A DNA stretch of 41,974 nucleotides from a virus. Of this stretch, positions 22,834-31,080 are shown piece by piece; the stretch's first letter is position 1, and every line of letters starts with the position of its first letter. The translations under genes were made by a program, and so were the position numbers. The notes below the pieces were generated by a model, which saw only the letters and a list, made by a program, of their open reading frames with translations, searched no databases and was not told the origin of the DNA. The stretch lies in IMG/VR virus record IMGVR_UViG_3300006845_000026, positions 1 to 41,974 of that record. One strand, written 5' to 3'.

Positions 22834-24077
22834 GCCGGCTCCACATCCGCCGCAAGCTGAAGTTCATCAAGCGACGGCCCAAGGGCCCGGTGCGTCGCCC
22901 GCACGGCAAGCACGCGGACGCGGTCGCGCGCCCGGCGCACGCGGTCAACGCCACGCTGTACCGCCCCAACGACGACCGGCCGGCGATCGTCTTCGACGTC
23001 CCGTGGGCGCGCCACAACGTCGGCTGGGACATCTTGGCGAGGCGCTACGCGCGCGCGATGGTCGCCGCAGGGCTCGACGCGCGCCTCTACCCCGTGACGG
23101 GTGACATGAGCCCCGAGGTGCGCGCGGAAGCGGCGGCGTACGCGATGCGCGTCGACCGCGCCGCTGTGAACATCTGGTCGACGTGCTTCCACCGGCCAGA
23201 CGTCTTGATCCCCGAGCTCGCGCGCCACCTCTTTCCGCGCCCGCGCCCGCGCGTGTTCTACACGATGTTCGAGCGCCTGCGCGCGACGCCGCAGATCGTT
23301 GGGTGGCTCAACTTCCACGTGGACGGGGTCTGGGTGCCGTGCAGCGCGAACCGCGACGCGCTCTGCGCCGCCGGCTCGACCAACGCGCGCTACATCCCGG
23401 TGCCGTGGTTCGACGACGACGCGTTCCTGCACCTGCCCCGCCCACGAGCGTCTCGAGCGTTCTACTGGATCGGCGCGTGGGAGCAGCGCAAGGCGCCTGA
23501 GAACGTCATCCTGGCTTTCATGCGAGCGTTCCGGCCAGCACAGGCGACGCTGCTCCTGAAGACGGCGAACTTCCAGGCCGGTTACCCGACGCCCGAGTTC
23601 TTCATCAAGCACGCGCTGCAAGACCCAGCAGCAATTCGAAACGGCTGGGTGGGTCCGACTGGTATAACGGTGGACCGGCGCGTCCTGTCGCGCGCGGAGA
23701 TGCTCGGCCAAGTCCACGGCCAAGGCGACGTGTACGTGAGCGCGAGCCGCGGCGAGGGCGTCGACATGCCGGCCTTTGAGGCGAAGCTCGCCGGCCGGCG
23801 CGTGGTGACGACCGACTCGGGCGGACCGCGCGACTTCCTCGGCGAGCGTGACATCCTCATCCCGCGCACGGGTGAGCAGGCGGTGCCGCGCATCTACCAG
23901 TGGGAGATGGGCTCGGCGCAGGCGGACTACTCGCTCGACGCGCTGGTGGCCGCGTTGCAGCGCGCTCACGCGGAGACGCCGCGGCTCGACATCGACTGGC
24001 CGCGCGAGAAGTTCCACTACTCGAACGTGGGCCGGATACTGAAAGAGTGGTTCGAGCAGATGCGGGGCCTCCGGTGA
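22830..24077 (+). CDS. GT-B glycosyltransferase, copy 2
   Basis: 415 residues from a GTG in a GTGA overlap. It has a basic N-terminal extension of ~40 residues that the other copies lack. The core repeats the family marks: VGWDILARRYARAM, RVFYTMFERLRA, FYWIGAWEQRKAPENV, and SRGEGVDMPAFEAKLAGRR with the GE..DMP.FE donor loop complete (Glu present). TDSGGPRDFLGE closes the loop. Sugar and acceptor are unknown. Confidence 0.82.
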   Translation: MSRLHIRRKLKFIKRRPKGPVRRPHGKHADAVARPAHAVNATLYRPNDDRPAIVFDVPWARHNVGWDILARRYARAMVAAGLDARLYPVTGDMSPEVRAEAAAYAMRVDRAAVNIWSTCFHRPDVLIPELARHLFPRPRPRVFYTMFERLRATPQIVGWLNFHVDGVWVPCSANRDALCAAGSTNARYIPVPWFDDDAFLHLPRPRASRAFYWIGAWEQRKAPENVILAFMRAFRPAQATLLLKTANFQAGYPTPEFFIKHALQDPAAIRNGWVGPTGITVDRRVLSRAEMLGQVHGQGDVYVSASRGEGVDMPAFEAKLAGRRVVTTDSGGPRDFLGERDILIPRTGEQAVPRIYQWEMGSAQADYSLDALVAALQRAHAETPRLDIDWPREKFHYSNVGRILKEWFEQMRGLR

Positions 24078-24754
24078 GCGACAAGAAAGTCATCCTCGGC
24101 GCGCCGTGCGTGCGTCGGCTCGACCTACTCGAGCAACTCTACCACTCAGCCGCGCGTGGTACACGGCCGCCCGACCTGTTCTACATCGTGGACAACGGCG
24201 CAGGTGTGCGGAGCGTCTTTAGCGAGGCGGCGTGCGCGCATTCGACGCCGAAGTTCGAGGTGCTCGACCACGGACGCAACCTGGGCGTCAGCACCGCGTG
24301 GAACATCATGTTCAACTTGTTCCCGAACGAGCATCTGATCATCTCGAACGACGACGTGAGTTTCCACGCGAACACGATCGAGGAGATGGTCAAGGCTGCG
24401 GAGGAGACCGACGCCGAGTTCATCTTCCCCGCGACGCCAACGCACACGACGTTCTGCGTGTTCCTGCTCAAGCACTCGGCCTGGCAGAAAGTCGGCCCGT
24501 TCGACGAGGGATTCTGGCCCGCGTACTTCGAGGACGTCGACTACTGGCACCGGATGCGCCACCACGGCGTGAAGATGCTCGAGATCACGACGACGTGCTA
24601 CGACCACGTGCTGAACGGCTACCTGAAGGTGATGACGCCGGCCGAGAACAAGCAGTTTCACCAGTACATGCAGAACAACTACCGCCGCTACGTGCGCAAG
24701 TGGGGTGGGGGACCAGGCAAAGAGACGCGCACCGTACCGAAGGAGCTTCCGTGA
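24074..24754 (+). CDS. GT-A (family 2-like) glycosyltransferase, copy 1
   Basis: 226 residues from a GTG in a GTGA overlap. A Rossmann-like start and FYIVDNGAGVRSV, then HLIISNDDVSFH with a DxD-like NDD metal motif, and GFWPAYFEDVDYWHRM with an ED.DYW motif as in rhamnosyltransferase-like GT2 enzymes. This fits transfer of a nucleotide-sugar (perhaps a deoxysugar made by the RmlB/RmlC-like enzymes). It has no membrane segment. Confidence 0.82.
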   Translation: MSDKKVILGAPCVRRLDLLEQLYHSAARGTRPPDLFYIVDNGAGVRSVFSEAACAHSTPKFEVLDHGRNLGVSTAWNIMFNLFPNEHLIISNDDVSFHANTIEEMVKAAEETDAEFIFPATPTHTTFCVFLLKHSAWQKVGPFDEGFWPAYFEDVDYWHRMRHHGVKMLEITTTCYDHVLNGYLKVMTPAENKQFHQYMQNNYRRYVRKWGGGPGKETRTVPKELP

Positions 24755-25407
24755 TGGACACGATCGAGAATGTGAAGAAACGGGCGTCCGAACAGTTCAA
24801 CGTCGCGGTGAGCGAGATCTGCGACGCGGGCACGGACAGCCTGTCGTTCTTCGGTCCGCTGTACACCAAGGAGGGCGGGCTCTCCCTCCAGCAGGACCCC
24901 GAAGAGTTCGGCGCGCTGCTCGTGTTTCTGAACAGTTTGTCGGACCGCTCCTCGTACCTCGAGATCGGTTCCGCGAGTGGCGGGACCGCCGTCATCATGC
25001 ACCGGTGGACCGGTTTCGAGGAGATGTACTCGATCGACGACGGTCAGCACCCGCGCTACGTCGAGCTCCCCGAGAACTTCAAAGACCTGCCGATGGAGCA
25101 CGTGCGCATGGACAGCCACGGTCCCGAAGCGCGCCACTTCCTCGACGGGCTCCAGTTCGACGTCGTGTTCATCGACGGCGACCACAGCGAGGCGGGCGTG
25201 TGGCAGGACGTCGAGCTCGTGCGCGAGCACGTGCGACCCGGCGCTCTCATCATCCTGCACGACGTCGTCGTCATGGACGGGTGCAAGAAGGCGTGGGAGC
25301 GCGGAGCGCGCGAGGGTATCTGGGTGCCGATCGCGGAGTACATCGGCCGCGGCGTCCCCGGCACGCTCGGCACGCCGCTCGGGATCGGGGTCGGATTCGT
25401 CCTGTGA
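24754..25407 (+). CDS. SAM-dependent methyltransferase (Methyltransf_24-like)
   Basis: 217 residues, with a TGATG junction. SAM-binding motif I is EIGSASGGTAV. Other marks are SIDDGQHPR, FDVVFIDGDHSEAGVWQDV and PGALIILHDVV. The layout matches small class I methyltransferases found beside sugar genes, often O-methylating glycans. The sugar site methylated cannot be read from the sequence. Confidence 0.82.
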   Translation: MDTIENVKKRASEQFNVAVSEICDAGTDSLSFFGPLYTKEGGLSLQQDPEEFGALLVFLNSLSDRSSYLEIGSASGGTAVIMHRWTGFEEMYSIDDGQHPRYVELPENFKDLPMEHVRMDSHGPEARHFLDGLQFDVVFIDGDHSEAGVWQDVELVREHVRPGALIILHDVVVMDGCKKAWERGAREGIWVPIAEYIGRGVPGTLGTPLGIGVGFVL

Positions 25408-26234
25408 GCGTGAATCTCCGTCTCGCCGTGATGTCGGTAAAGCCCGACTTGTTCGAGGAGACGCTCGCGCTCGCCCTCGACAACGCGACAGGTCCGATCT
25501 CCGTCGTCGCGTTTGGCAACGGCGTCGAGCTCGCGATGCCGGCAAAGTACGCCGAGCTCGACCACGTCATCACGAGCAAGCCGGAGAATCTCGGCGTCCC
25601 CGCTGGCCTGCACGAGCTCTGGCTCCAGGCCAAGCACCGGTGGCCGGACAATCCCCAGAACGAGGTCGTCGCTTACGTGCACGACGACGTCTACATCTAC
25701 GAGCGCGGGTGGGACGAGCGCGTGCGCGCCGTCTTCGAGCGCGACCCGAAGTGCGGGCTCGCCGGCTTCGGCGGCTCGACCGCGTACGGCTCGCCGAGCA
25801 TCTACAAGGCGCGCTACTCGTGGCAGCAGGTCGCTCGCCAGAACTTCTTCTCGAACATGCGCAGCGCCGAGACGCACGGGCAGCGCATCAAGAACGAGAT
25901 GCCGATCGTGTTCACGGACGGCTACTCGATGATCGTGCGCCGGTCGCTGCTCGACACAATCGGCGGCTGGTCGGTGATCCCGCGTCAGTACGTGCACTAC
26001 GGCTACGACTGCTTCATCGCGTGCATGGCGCGCCGACACGGCTACAACGCCTGGCTAGTGCCGGTCGACATCGAGCACGGCGTGGGTGGCTGGGGCGCGC
26101 TCACGCGCAACGAAGACGGTGGCAGCTACCAACAACTCGCCAACCAGAACGGCGGCGACAAGGCCGTGCACGACGGCGTCCACGAGTTCCTCTACAACCA
26201 CTTTCGCGACGTCATGCCACTGAGGCTCCGATGA
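25404..26234 (+). CDS. GT-A glycosyltransferase-like protein, copy 2
   Basis: 276 residues from a GTG in a GTGA overlap. VVAYVHDDVYIYERGWDERV carries an HDD metal motif, followed by LAGFGGSTAYG and FTDGYSMIVRRSLLDTIGG, as in GT2-type enzymes related to the viral family that reads HDD. Near the end is a Trp/Gly-rich region (EHGVGGWGALTRNEDGG). A glycan-modifying role fits its place between a methyltransferase and the next sugar genes. Confidence 0.75.
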   Translation: MSVNLRLAVMSVKPDLFEETLALALDNATGPISVVAFGNGVELAMPAKYAELDHVITSKPENLGVPAGLHELWLQAKHRWPDNPQNEVVAYVHDDVYIYERGWDERVRAVFERDPKCGLAGFGGSTAYGSPSIYKARYSWQQVARQNFFSNMRSAETHGQRIKNEMPIVFTDGYSMIVRRSLLDTIGGWSVIPRQYVHYGYDCFIACMARRHGYNAWLVPVDIEHGVGGWGALTRNEDGGSYQQLANQNGGDKAVHDGVHEFLYNHFRDVMPLRLR

Positions 26235-26518
26235 GATTCAACCCGAAGAAGTTCTACCGAAACGACCGGCGCGATGCAGAGGCGCGCGCATACGAGGCCA
26301 AGCAGAAAAAGCGCGTCGAGCACGTGCGCATGGTGGTGGCCTGGGAGATCGCCGAGGGCGTGCCCGGTCGACAGGTCGCCGAGTTCGAGATCCGCAACCG
26401 CGTCACCGAGCTCGGCATCTTGCACTGGGGGAGCAACGAGTTCTCCGACTACCAGAAGCGCGTCTTCGAGAAGTACCCGCTGCCAAAGGGTCACGAGCTC
26501 ACGCCGGTGAGCCCGTGA
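26231..26518 (+). CDS. Small charged protein, unknown
   Basis: 95 residues; ATGA and GTGA junctions on either side. It is basic and helical (KKFYRNDRRDAEARAYEAKQKKR) with VVAWEIAEGVPGRQVAEFEI and an HWGSNEFSDYQKRVFE end. It has no Cys or membrane segment. It lies inside the sugar operon. The function is not recognised. Confidence 0.6.
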   Translation: MRFNPKKFYRNDRRDAEARAYEAKQKKRVEHVRMVVAWEIAEGVPGRQVAEFEIRNRVTELGILHWGSNEFSDYQKRVFEKYPLPKGHELTPVSP

Positions 26519-27762
26519 AGCACTGCCGCTTCTGCCACACGCCGCTCGACGCGAAGCACGGCGTCGAGCTCGTGCTCGACCTCGGCGCGACGCCGCTCGC
26601 CAATGACTTGAAAGTGAGCCGCGAGTTCGCGCTGCAAGCCGAGACGTACCCGCTCACCATGATCAAGTGCGGCGGCTGCGACGGCTTCCAGCTCACGTAC
26701 GCCGTCGACAAGGAACTGCTCTTTCGCGACTACCACTACTCGACGCCCGACATGGCCTCGCTCAGCAAGCATTATGCCCGCGTCCGTCGCTTCTTGGGCG
26801 GTCGATACTTCGACAAGGTGCTCGAGATCGGCGGCAACAACGGCGCCTTCTTGCGCACGTTCCACGGGCCGTTCATGCCGGAATTGAAACTGAACGTCGA
26901 GCCGGCCTTGAACATCAGCGTCGACCTCGGCGACGCCAATCAGAAGGTCACCGTCCGAGAGTTCTTCAACCACGACCTCGCGTTCAACGTGATCTTACCC
27001 GAGTACGGGAAGATGGACTTGATCGTGGCGCGGCACTGCTTCGCGCACATCGACGACCTCGACCAGGTGTGCCGCGGCGTGAGTGAGATTCTGAACACGC
27101 GCAAGGGTGTCTTCTACATCGAGAACGCCTACGTCTTCGCGACGATGTTTGGTCTCCAGTTCGACCAGATCTACCACGAGCACATGAGTTACATCGCGCT
27201 CCGGCCCGTGCAGAAACTCCTCGAGCGTCACGGCATGCGCGTGTTCGACGTCGGCTTCTCAGACGTCCACGGTGGCTCGATCATGATCGCCGCGTGCCGC
27301 GAGGAGGCGCGCTTCACTGACGACTTGGTCCCGGTCTGGGCATTGTCGGAGCAGCAGCACCTCTTTCAAGAGGTCAACTACGAGTTCACCAAACGCTCCA
27401 AGCGGCGCATCAACGAGCTCGCGGACATGTTCACGAAGTTCGACGCCGAAAACAAGACGGTCGACATCTACGGCGCGACGGCGAAGAGCACCACGCTCTT
27501 GAACGTGGTGAAGGGTCGCGCTCGACGCTTCAATATCCGCCGCTGCTACGACCGCGCGCCGTTGAAGATCGGCAAGTTCCTGCCGGGCACGGGCATCCCG
27601 ATCGTCCCCGAAGAGCACATGAGCACGAACCCGCCCGACTTCTGCTTCATCACTGCGTGGAACTACGCGGACGAGATCATGAAACGCGAGAAGTGGTACA
27701 CGAAGGACTTCGGCGGGCAGTGGATCGTGCCCTACCCGAACGAGATCCGGGTGGTGTCGTGA
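26515..27762 (+). CDS. C-methyltransferase of the deoxysugar type
   Basis: 415 residues from a GTG in a GTGA overlap. Three parts are seen. An N-terminal zinc module has HCRFC.., LDLGATPLAND and IKCGGCDGFQLTY. A SAM fold has VLEIGGNNGAFL. A C-terminal module has DIYGATAKSTTLL. These mark the Methyltransf_13/23/14 domain set of enzymes that C-methylate nucleotide-linked 4-keto-6-deoxysugars. It is consistent with the dehydratases at 27953 and 30044 making branched deoxysugars. Confidence 0.85.
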   Translation: MKHCRFCHTPLDAKHGVELVLDLGATPLANDLKVSREFALQAETYPLTMIKCGGCDGFQLTYAVDKELLFRDYHYSTPDMASLSKHYARVRRFLGGRYFDKVLEIGGNNGAFLRTFHGPFMPELKLNVEPALNISVDLGDANQKVTVREFFNHDLAFNVILPEYGKMDLIVARHCFAHIDDLDQVCRGVSEILNTRKGVFYIENAYVFATMFGLQFDQIYHEHMSYIALRPVQKLLERHGMRVFDVGFSDVHGGSIMIAACREEARFTDDLVPVWALSEQQHLFQEVNYEFTKRSKRRINELADMFTKFDAENKTVDIYGATAKSTTLLNVVKGRARRFNIRRCYDRAPLKIGKFLPGTGIPIVPEEHMSTNPPDFCFITAWNYADEIMKREKWYTKDFGGQWIVPYPNEIRVVS

Positions 27763-27956
27763 GCAAGAAGCCGTACAAGCCGTCGCCTGATCACCCGTGG
27801 AACCTCAAGGCCCGCGCGCAGGTCCTCGCTGCGCAGGGCAAGAAGCGCCCGCAATCGGACTTGCTCGTGTTGCAAGCGCTACGCGAAGACGAAGAGCGGT
27901 TCGACCGTGAAGAGACGGCTGAGCTCGAACGAGGCATCAAGGAGTTTTTCGAATGA
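27759..27956 (+). CDS. Small charged protein, unknown
   Basis: 65 residues from a GTG in a GTGA overlap, with ATGA at its end. A Lys/Pro start (SKKPYKPSPDHPWNLKARAQ) leads to an acidic helix (LREDEERFDREETAELERGI). It may be a small partner of the flanking enzymes. No family was recognised. Confidence 0.6.
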   Translation: MSKKPYKPSPDHPWNLKARAQVLAAQGKKRPQSDLLVLQALREDEERFDREETAELERGIKEFFE

Positions 27957-28987
27957 GCGTCAGGGTCTTGATCACCGGATTGTGCGGTTTCATCGGTCAC
28001 CACGTCGCCGAGCACCTGCTCGAGGCCACGGACTGGGAGCTCGTCGGACTCGACCGCATCGACGCGACCAGCACGCTGCACCGCCTGCGCCACCTCGAGT
28101 GCTGGCCCGAGTGCGCGAATCGCGTGAAGTTCGTCTGGCACGACCTGCGCGCGCCGATCAACATGACCGTCGACCGCCAGCTCGGCCCCGTCGACGCCGT
28201 GCTGCACCTCGCCGCGTCCACGCACGTCGACCGCAGCATCACCGAGCCGCTCACGTTCGTGCACGACAACGTTGTCGGGACCGCTCACTTGCTCGAGTGG
28301 TGGCGAGCGCGTCAGGGTCTGGGCGGCGAGAGCGTTTTTCTTCAAAACTCCGAGAACCCGTTCTTCCTCTACTACGGCACGGACGAGATCTTCGGCGCGG
28401 CCAACGAGACTCAGGTGTTCTCCGAGTGGGACCGCTACCGCTCGACAAACCCATATTCAGCGAGCAAGGCGGGCGGTGAGGAGCTCGTCTGCGCGTACTC
28501 GAACAGTTACAAGCTCCATGCCTGTGCCACGCACTGCACCAACATCATTGGGGAGCGTCAGCACCCCGAGAAGTTCCCGCCGATGGTCATTCGCAAGGTG
28601 ATGCGCGGCGAAACCGTCAAGATCCACGCCGATGCGACGGCCACGAAGCCATCGACGCGCATCTATAACTACGCCGGCAACATCGGCCCGGTGCTGAAGT
28701 GGATCGTCGAGAACAACGAGCACGCACTCTTCGACAAGTGGAACATCGTCGGCGAGCGCGAGGTCACGAACCTCGAGCTCTGCGAGAAGATCGCGGCCAT
28801 CTGCGAGCGACCGCTCAAGTACGAGCTCGTGAGCTTCGCCACGTCGCGCCCCGGTCACGACTTCCGCTACGCGATGTCCGGTCAAAAGCTCAAGGACGCG
28901 GGTTTCGTCTACCCGTTCACTTTCGATCAAGGACTCGAGCGCACCGTGCGCTGGTTCCTCGAACATCCGGAGTGGCTGGAGGGATGA
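27953..28987 (+). CDS. RmlB-like NDP-sugar 4,6-dehydratase (extended SDR)
   Basis: 344 residues, with an ATGA overlap. The NAD-binding GLCGFIGHHVAEHLL start, LHLAASTHVDRS, and the STDE-like loop YYGTDEIFG (Asp, Glu), with active-site NPYSASKAGGEEL (Tyr, Lys), match dTDP-glucose 4,6-dehydratases. It would make the 4-keto-6-deoxy intermediate for the RmlC-like epimerase or the C-methyltransferase. The start codon is coupled to the previous gene. Confidence 0.85.
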   Translation: MSVRVLITGLCGFIGHHVAEHLLEATDWELVGLDRIDATSTLHRLRHLECWPECANRVKFVWHDLRAPINMTVDRQLGPVDAVLHLAASTHVDRSITEPLTFVHDNVVGTAHLLEWWRARQGLGGESVFLQNSENPFFLYYGTDEIFGAANETQVFSEWDRYRSTNPYSASKAGGEELVCAYSNSYKLHACATHCTNIIGERQHPEKFPPMVIRKVMRGETVKIHADATATKPSTRIYNYAGNIGPVLKWIVENNEHALFDKWNIVGEREVTNLELCEKIAAICERPLKYELVSFATSRPGHDFRYAMSGQKLKDAGFVYPFTFDQGLERTVRWFLEHPEWLEG

Positions 28988-30093
28988 TCGTCGAGTACCG
29001 CACCCCGTGGAGCCGGCAGACCGGCTGGGCGATCGCCGCGCGCGGGTACGCGCGAGCGATGCAGCTCGCCGGCCTCCACGTGCACCTGACGAGCTGGATG
29101 CAGTCCGAGCAACCCGAGGTGTTCAAGTTCCGATCACCGGACCCTTCGGTACTGTCCGAGGTGAGCGACATGCTCCTGCCACCCGGACGCGACCCTGACA
29201 TTAGCGTGCTGTCGAGCACGCTCGGCGCGGGCACCACGCTCGCGTTCGAGAACTGGCCCAAGCAACCGGGTCAGAGCGTCCTCTACACGACGTTCGAGCG
29301 CGAGCAACTGGCACCCGAGCTCGTCGATCAGTTGAACCGCTTGGACGGCGTCTGGGTGCCCTGCCGATGGAACAAGATGACGTGCATCGCATGCGGCGTG
29401 CGGCCGAACATCGTGGAGGTCTTCCCGCACGTGTACTTCGATGATGACCCGCTGCTCAAACTGGAGGCACCAGAAGCGAAGCGCGCGTTCCTGTGGATCG
29501 GTCAATGGGAGCCGCGCAAGGCTCCCCATCGTCTCATCAAGGCATTCTTGAACGCTTTCGACTGGCGGGATGAAGCTCATCTCTTTCTGAAGACGAACGG
29601 TCACTGGTCGATCGGCGACTACGAGTCGCCAGAAACGGTCATCGACCGCGAGGCGTTCGCGGCTGGCTGGCGACGCGAGGAGGCGTTCTCAGCGATCTCC
29701 GTTATCCGCAACGCGTTGCCACGTGAGGACATCGTCCAGCTCTACGAGGCGGCGAACGTGTACGTGTCAGCGAGTCGCGGCGAGGGTTTCGACCTGCCGT
29801 GCTTCCAGGCGAAACTCGCTGGGCGGCGCGTGGTCACCACGGACTCAGGCGGTCCGAGGGACTTCTTGGACGAGCACGACGTCGTGGTGCCGGCTACTGA
29901 CAGAGTTGCGATCGACCCCGCCTACAACTACGGCGAGAACGCACTGCACTTCGACCACGACCTCGACGCCTTGATCGCGGCGATGCGCTCGGCGGCCGAC
30001 ATGGACCCGCCGCCGCGCGCGGACATGTCGCGCTTCCGCGCGTTCACGGTCGGGGAGTGTCTACGGAGCTGGTTTCTTGAATTGTCCGGCTGA
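28984..30093 (+). CDS. GT-B glycosyltransferase, copy 3
   Basis: 369 residues, with an ATGA overlap. Family marks as in the 21706 and 22830 genes: TGWAIAARGYARAMQLAGL, SVLYTTFEREQL, FLWIGQWEPRKAPHRLIKAF, SRGEGFDLPCFQAKLAGRR. The last 50 bases overlap the 3' end of the convergent GDP-mannose dehydratase gene. Three copies with the same core but different acceptor halves suggest a multi-step glycan chain. Confidence 0.82.
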   Translation: MIVEYRTPWSRQTGWAIAARGYARAMQLAGLHVHLTSWMQSEQPEVFKFRSPDPSVLSEVSDMLLPPGRDPDISVLSSTLGAGTTLAFENWPKQPGQSVLYTTFEREQLAPELVDQLNRLDGVWVPCRWNKMTCIACGVRPNIVEVFPHVYFDDDPLLKLEAPEAKRAFLWIGQWEPRKAPHRLIKAFLNAFDWRDEAHLFLKTNGHWSIGDYESPETVIDREAFAAGWRREEAFSAISVIRNALPREDIVQLYEAANVYVSASRGEGFDLPCFQAKLAGRRVVTTDSGGPRDFLDEHDVVVPATDRVAIDPAYNYGENALHFDHDLDALIAAMRSAADMDPPPRADMSRFRAFTVGECLRSWFLELSG

Positions 30094-31039
30094 GCTCGGC
30101 GATGTCGTGCAGCACCATCCGGCGCACGAGCTCGTGGAAGCGTACTTTGGGCTGCCAACCCAGGTTCGCGAGCGCGCGTGTCGCGTCGCCGCAGAGGTCG
30201 GGCACCTCGGCCGGACGCTTGAAGTCCTTGTCGACGCGCACGTGCTTCTCCCAGTCGAAGAGTTTGCCTGTCGCGTCCTCCGCGAAGCGGAACGCCATCA
30301 CAACGAAGTCGCGCACGCTGAACGTCTCACCGGTCGCGATGACGTAATCTTCCGGTTTCTCTTGCTGGAGCATGAGCCACATGGCTTGTACGTAGTCGGG
30401 CGCGTAGCCCCAGTCACGGCGCGCGTCCAAGTTTCCGAGGACGAGCTCCTTGTCAAGGCCGAGCGCGATGCGCGCGACTCCGCGCGAGATCTTCCGCGTC
30501 ACGAAGCTCGGCGGTCGCCGCTCACCTTCATGGTTGAACAGGATCCCGGACACGCAGAAGAGTCCGTACGCGCGCCGGTAGAGGCGCACGGTCATGTGCG
30601 CGGCGACCTTTGCGATCGCATACGGGCTCTGCGGAGCAAACGGCGTGCTCTCGTGCTGAGGCGGCAACTCCAGCCCGAACATCTCGCTCGACGACGCCTG
30701 GTAGATGCGCGTGTTAGGCGCACTCTGACGAAAGTGCTCCAAGATGGTGATGATCGGCTCGGCCGTGACGCGAAACGTGTACGAGGGCTCGCGGAAGCTC
30801 GCGTGCACGTGGCTCTGCGCTCCGAGGTTGTACACCTCGTGGGGTGAGGACTCGTGCAACGCCTGTCGCAGGGTGGCCGGATCGGACATGTCGCCGTAGT
30901 GGACGCGCACCCGCTCGTCAACACGAGAACCTCTCCTCGCAAACCCATGGACTTCGTACCCTTTTTCGAGCAAGAGGTCCGTCAAGTGCGAGCCGTCTTG
31001 ACCCGTCACGCCAGTGATAAAAGCCCGGAGCTGCGCCAT
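30044..31039 (-). CDS. gmd: GDP-mannose 4,6-dehydratase
   Basis: 331 residues from ATG. A clear GMD match: FITGVTGQDGSHLTDLLLEK, VHYGDMSD, VYNLGAQSHVHASF, YQASSSEMFG, SPYAIAKVAAH (Tyr/Lys), ILFNHEGERR, FVTRKISRG, GNLDARRDWGYAPDYVQAMW, EDYVIATGE. It turns GDP-mannose into GDP-4-keto-6-deoxymannose, the start of GDP-fucose, rhamnose or perosamine routes. It is slightly shorter than E. coli GMD and on the opposite strand to the island. No GDP-fucose synthase or aminotransferase is seen. Confidence 0.9.
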   Translation of the reverse strand: MAQLRAFITGVTGQDGSHLTDLLLEKGYEVHGFARRGSRVDERVRVHYGDMSDPATLRQALHESSPHEVYNLGAQSHVHASFREPSYTFRVTAEPIITILEHFRQSAPNTRIYQASSSEMFGLELPPQHESTPFAPQSPYAIAKVAAHMTVRLYRRAYGLFCVSGILFNHEGERRPPSFVTRKISRGVARIALGLDKELVLGNLDARRDWGYAPDYVQAMWLMLQQEKPEDYVIATGETFSVRDFVVMAFRFAEDATGKLFDWEKHVRVDKDFKRPAEVPDLCGDATRALANLGWQPKVRFHELVRRMVLHDIAELSRTIQETSSVDTPRP

Positions 31040-31080
31040 CTTAGGTGTAGGATAACCGCAGCTCGGCTAAGCTGTCGACC
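31040..31080. promoter_or_regulatory. Short divergent gap
   Basis: A 41-base gap between the divergent dehydratase and spike genes. On the minus strand, TATCCT upstream of the ATG could be a weak -10 box. The region is too short for two full promoters without overlap into the genes. Confidence 0.25.

Noticed and set aside
22692-24017. A 441-codon minus-strand frame opposite the second GT-B gene
   Set aside because: It is the antisense shadow of a clear glycosyltransferase and has no recognisable domain.
25056-26039. A 327-codon minus-strand frame opposite the second GT-A gene
   Set aside because: The plus strand holds the HDD glycosyltransferase motif; the minus frame has no domain or start signal.
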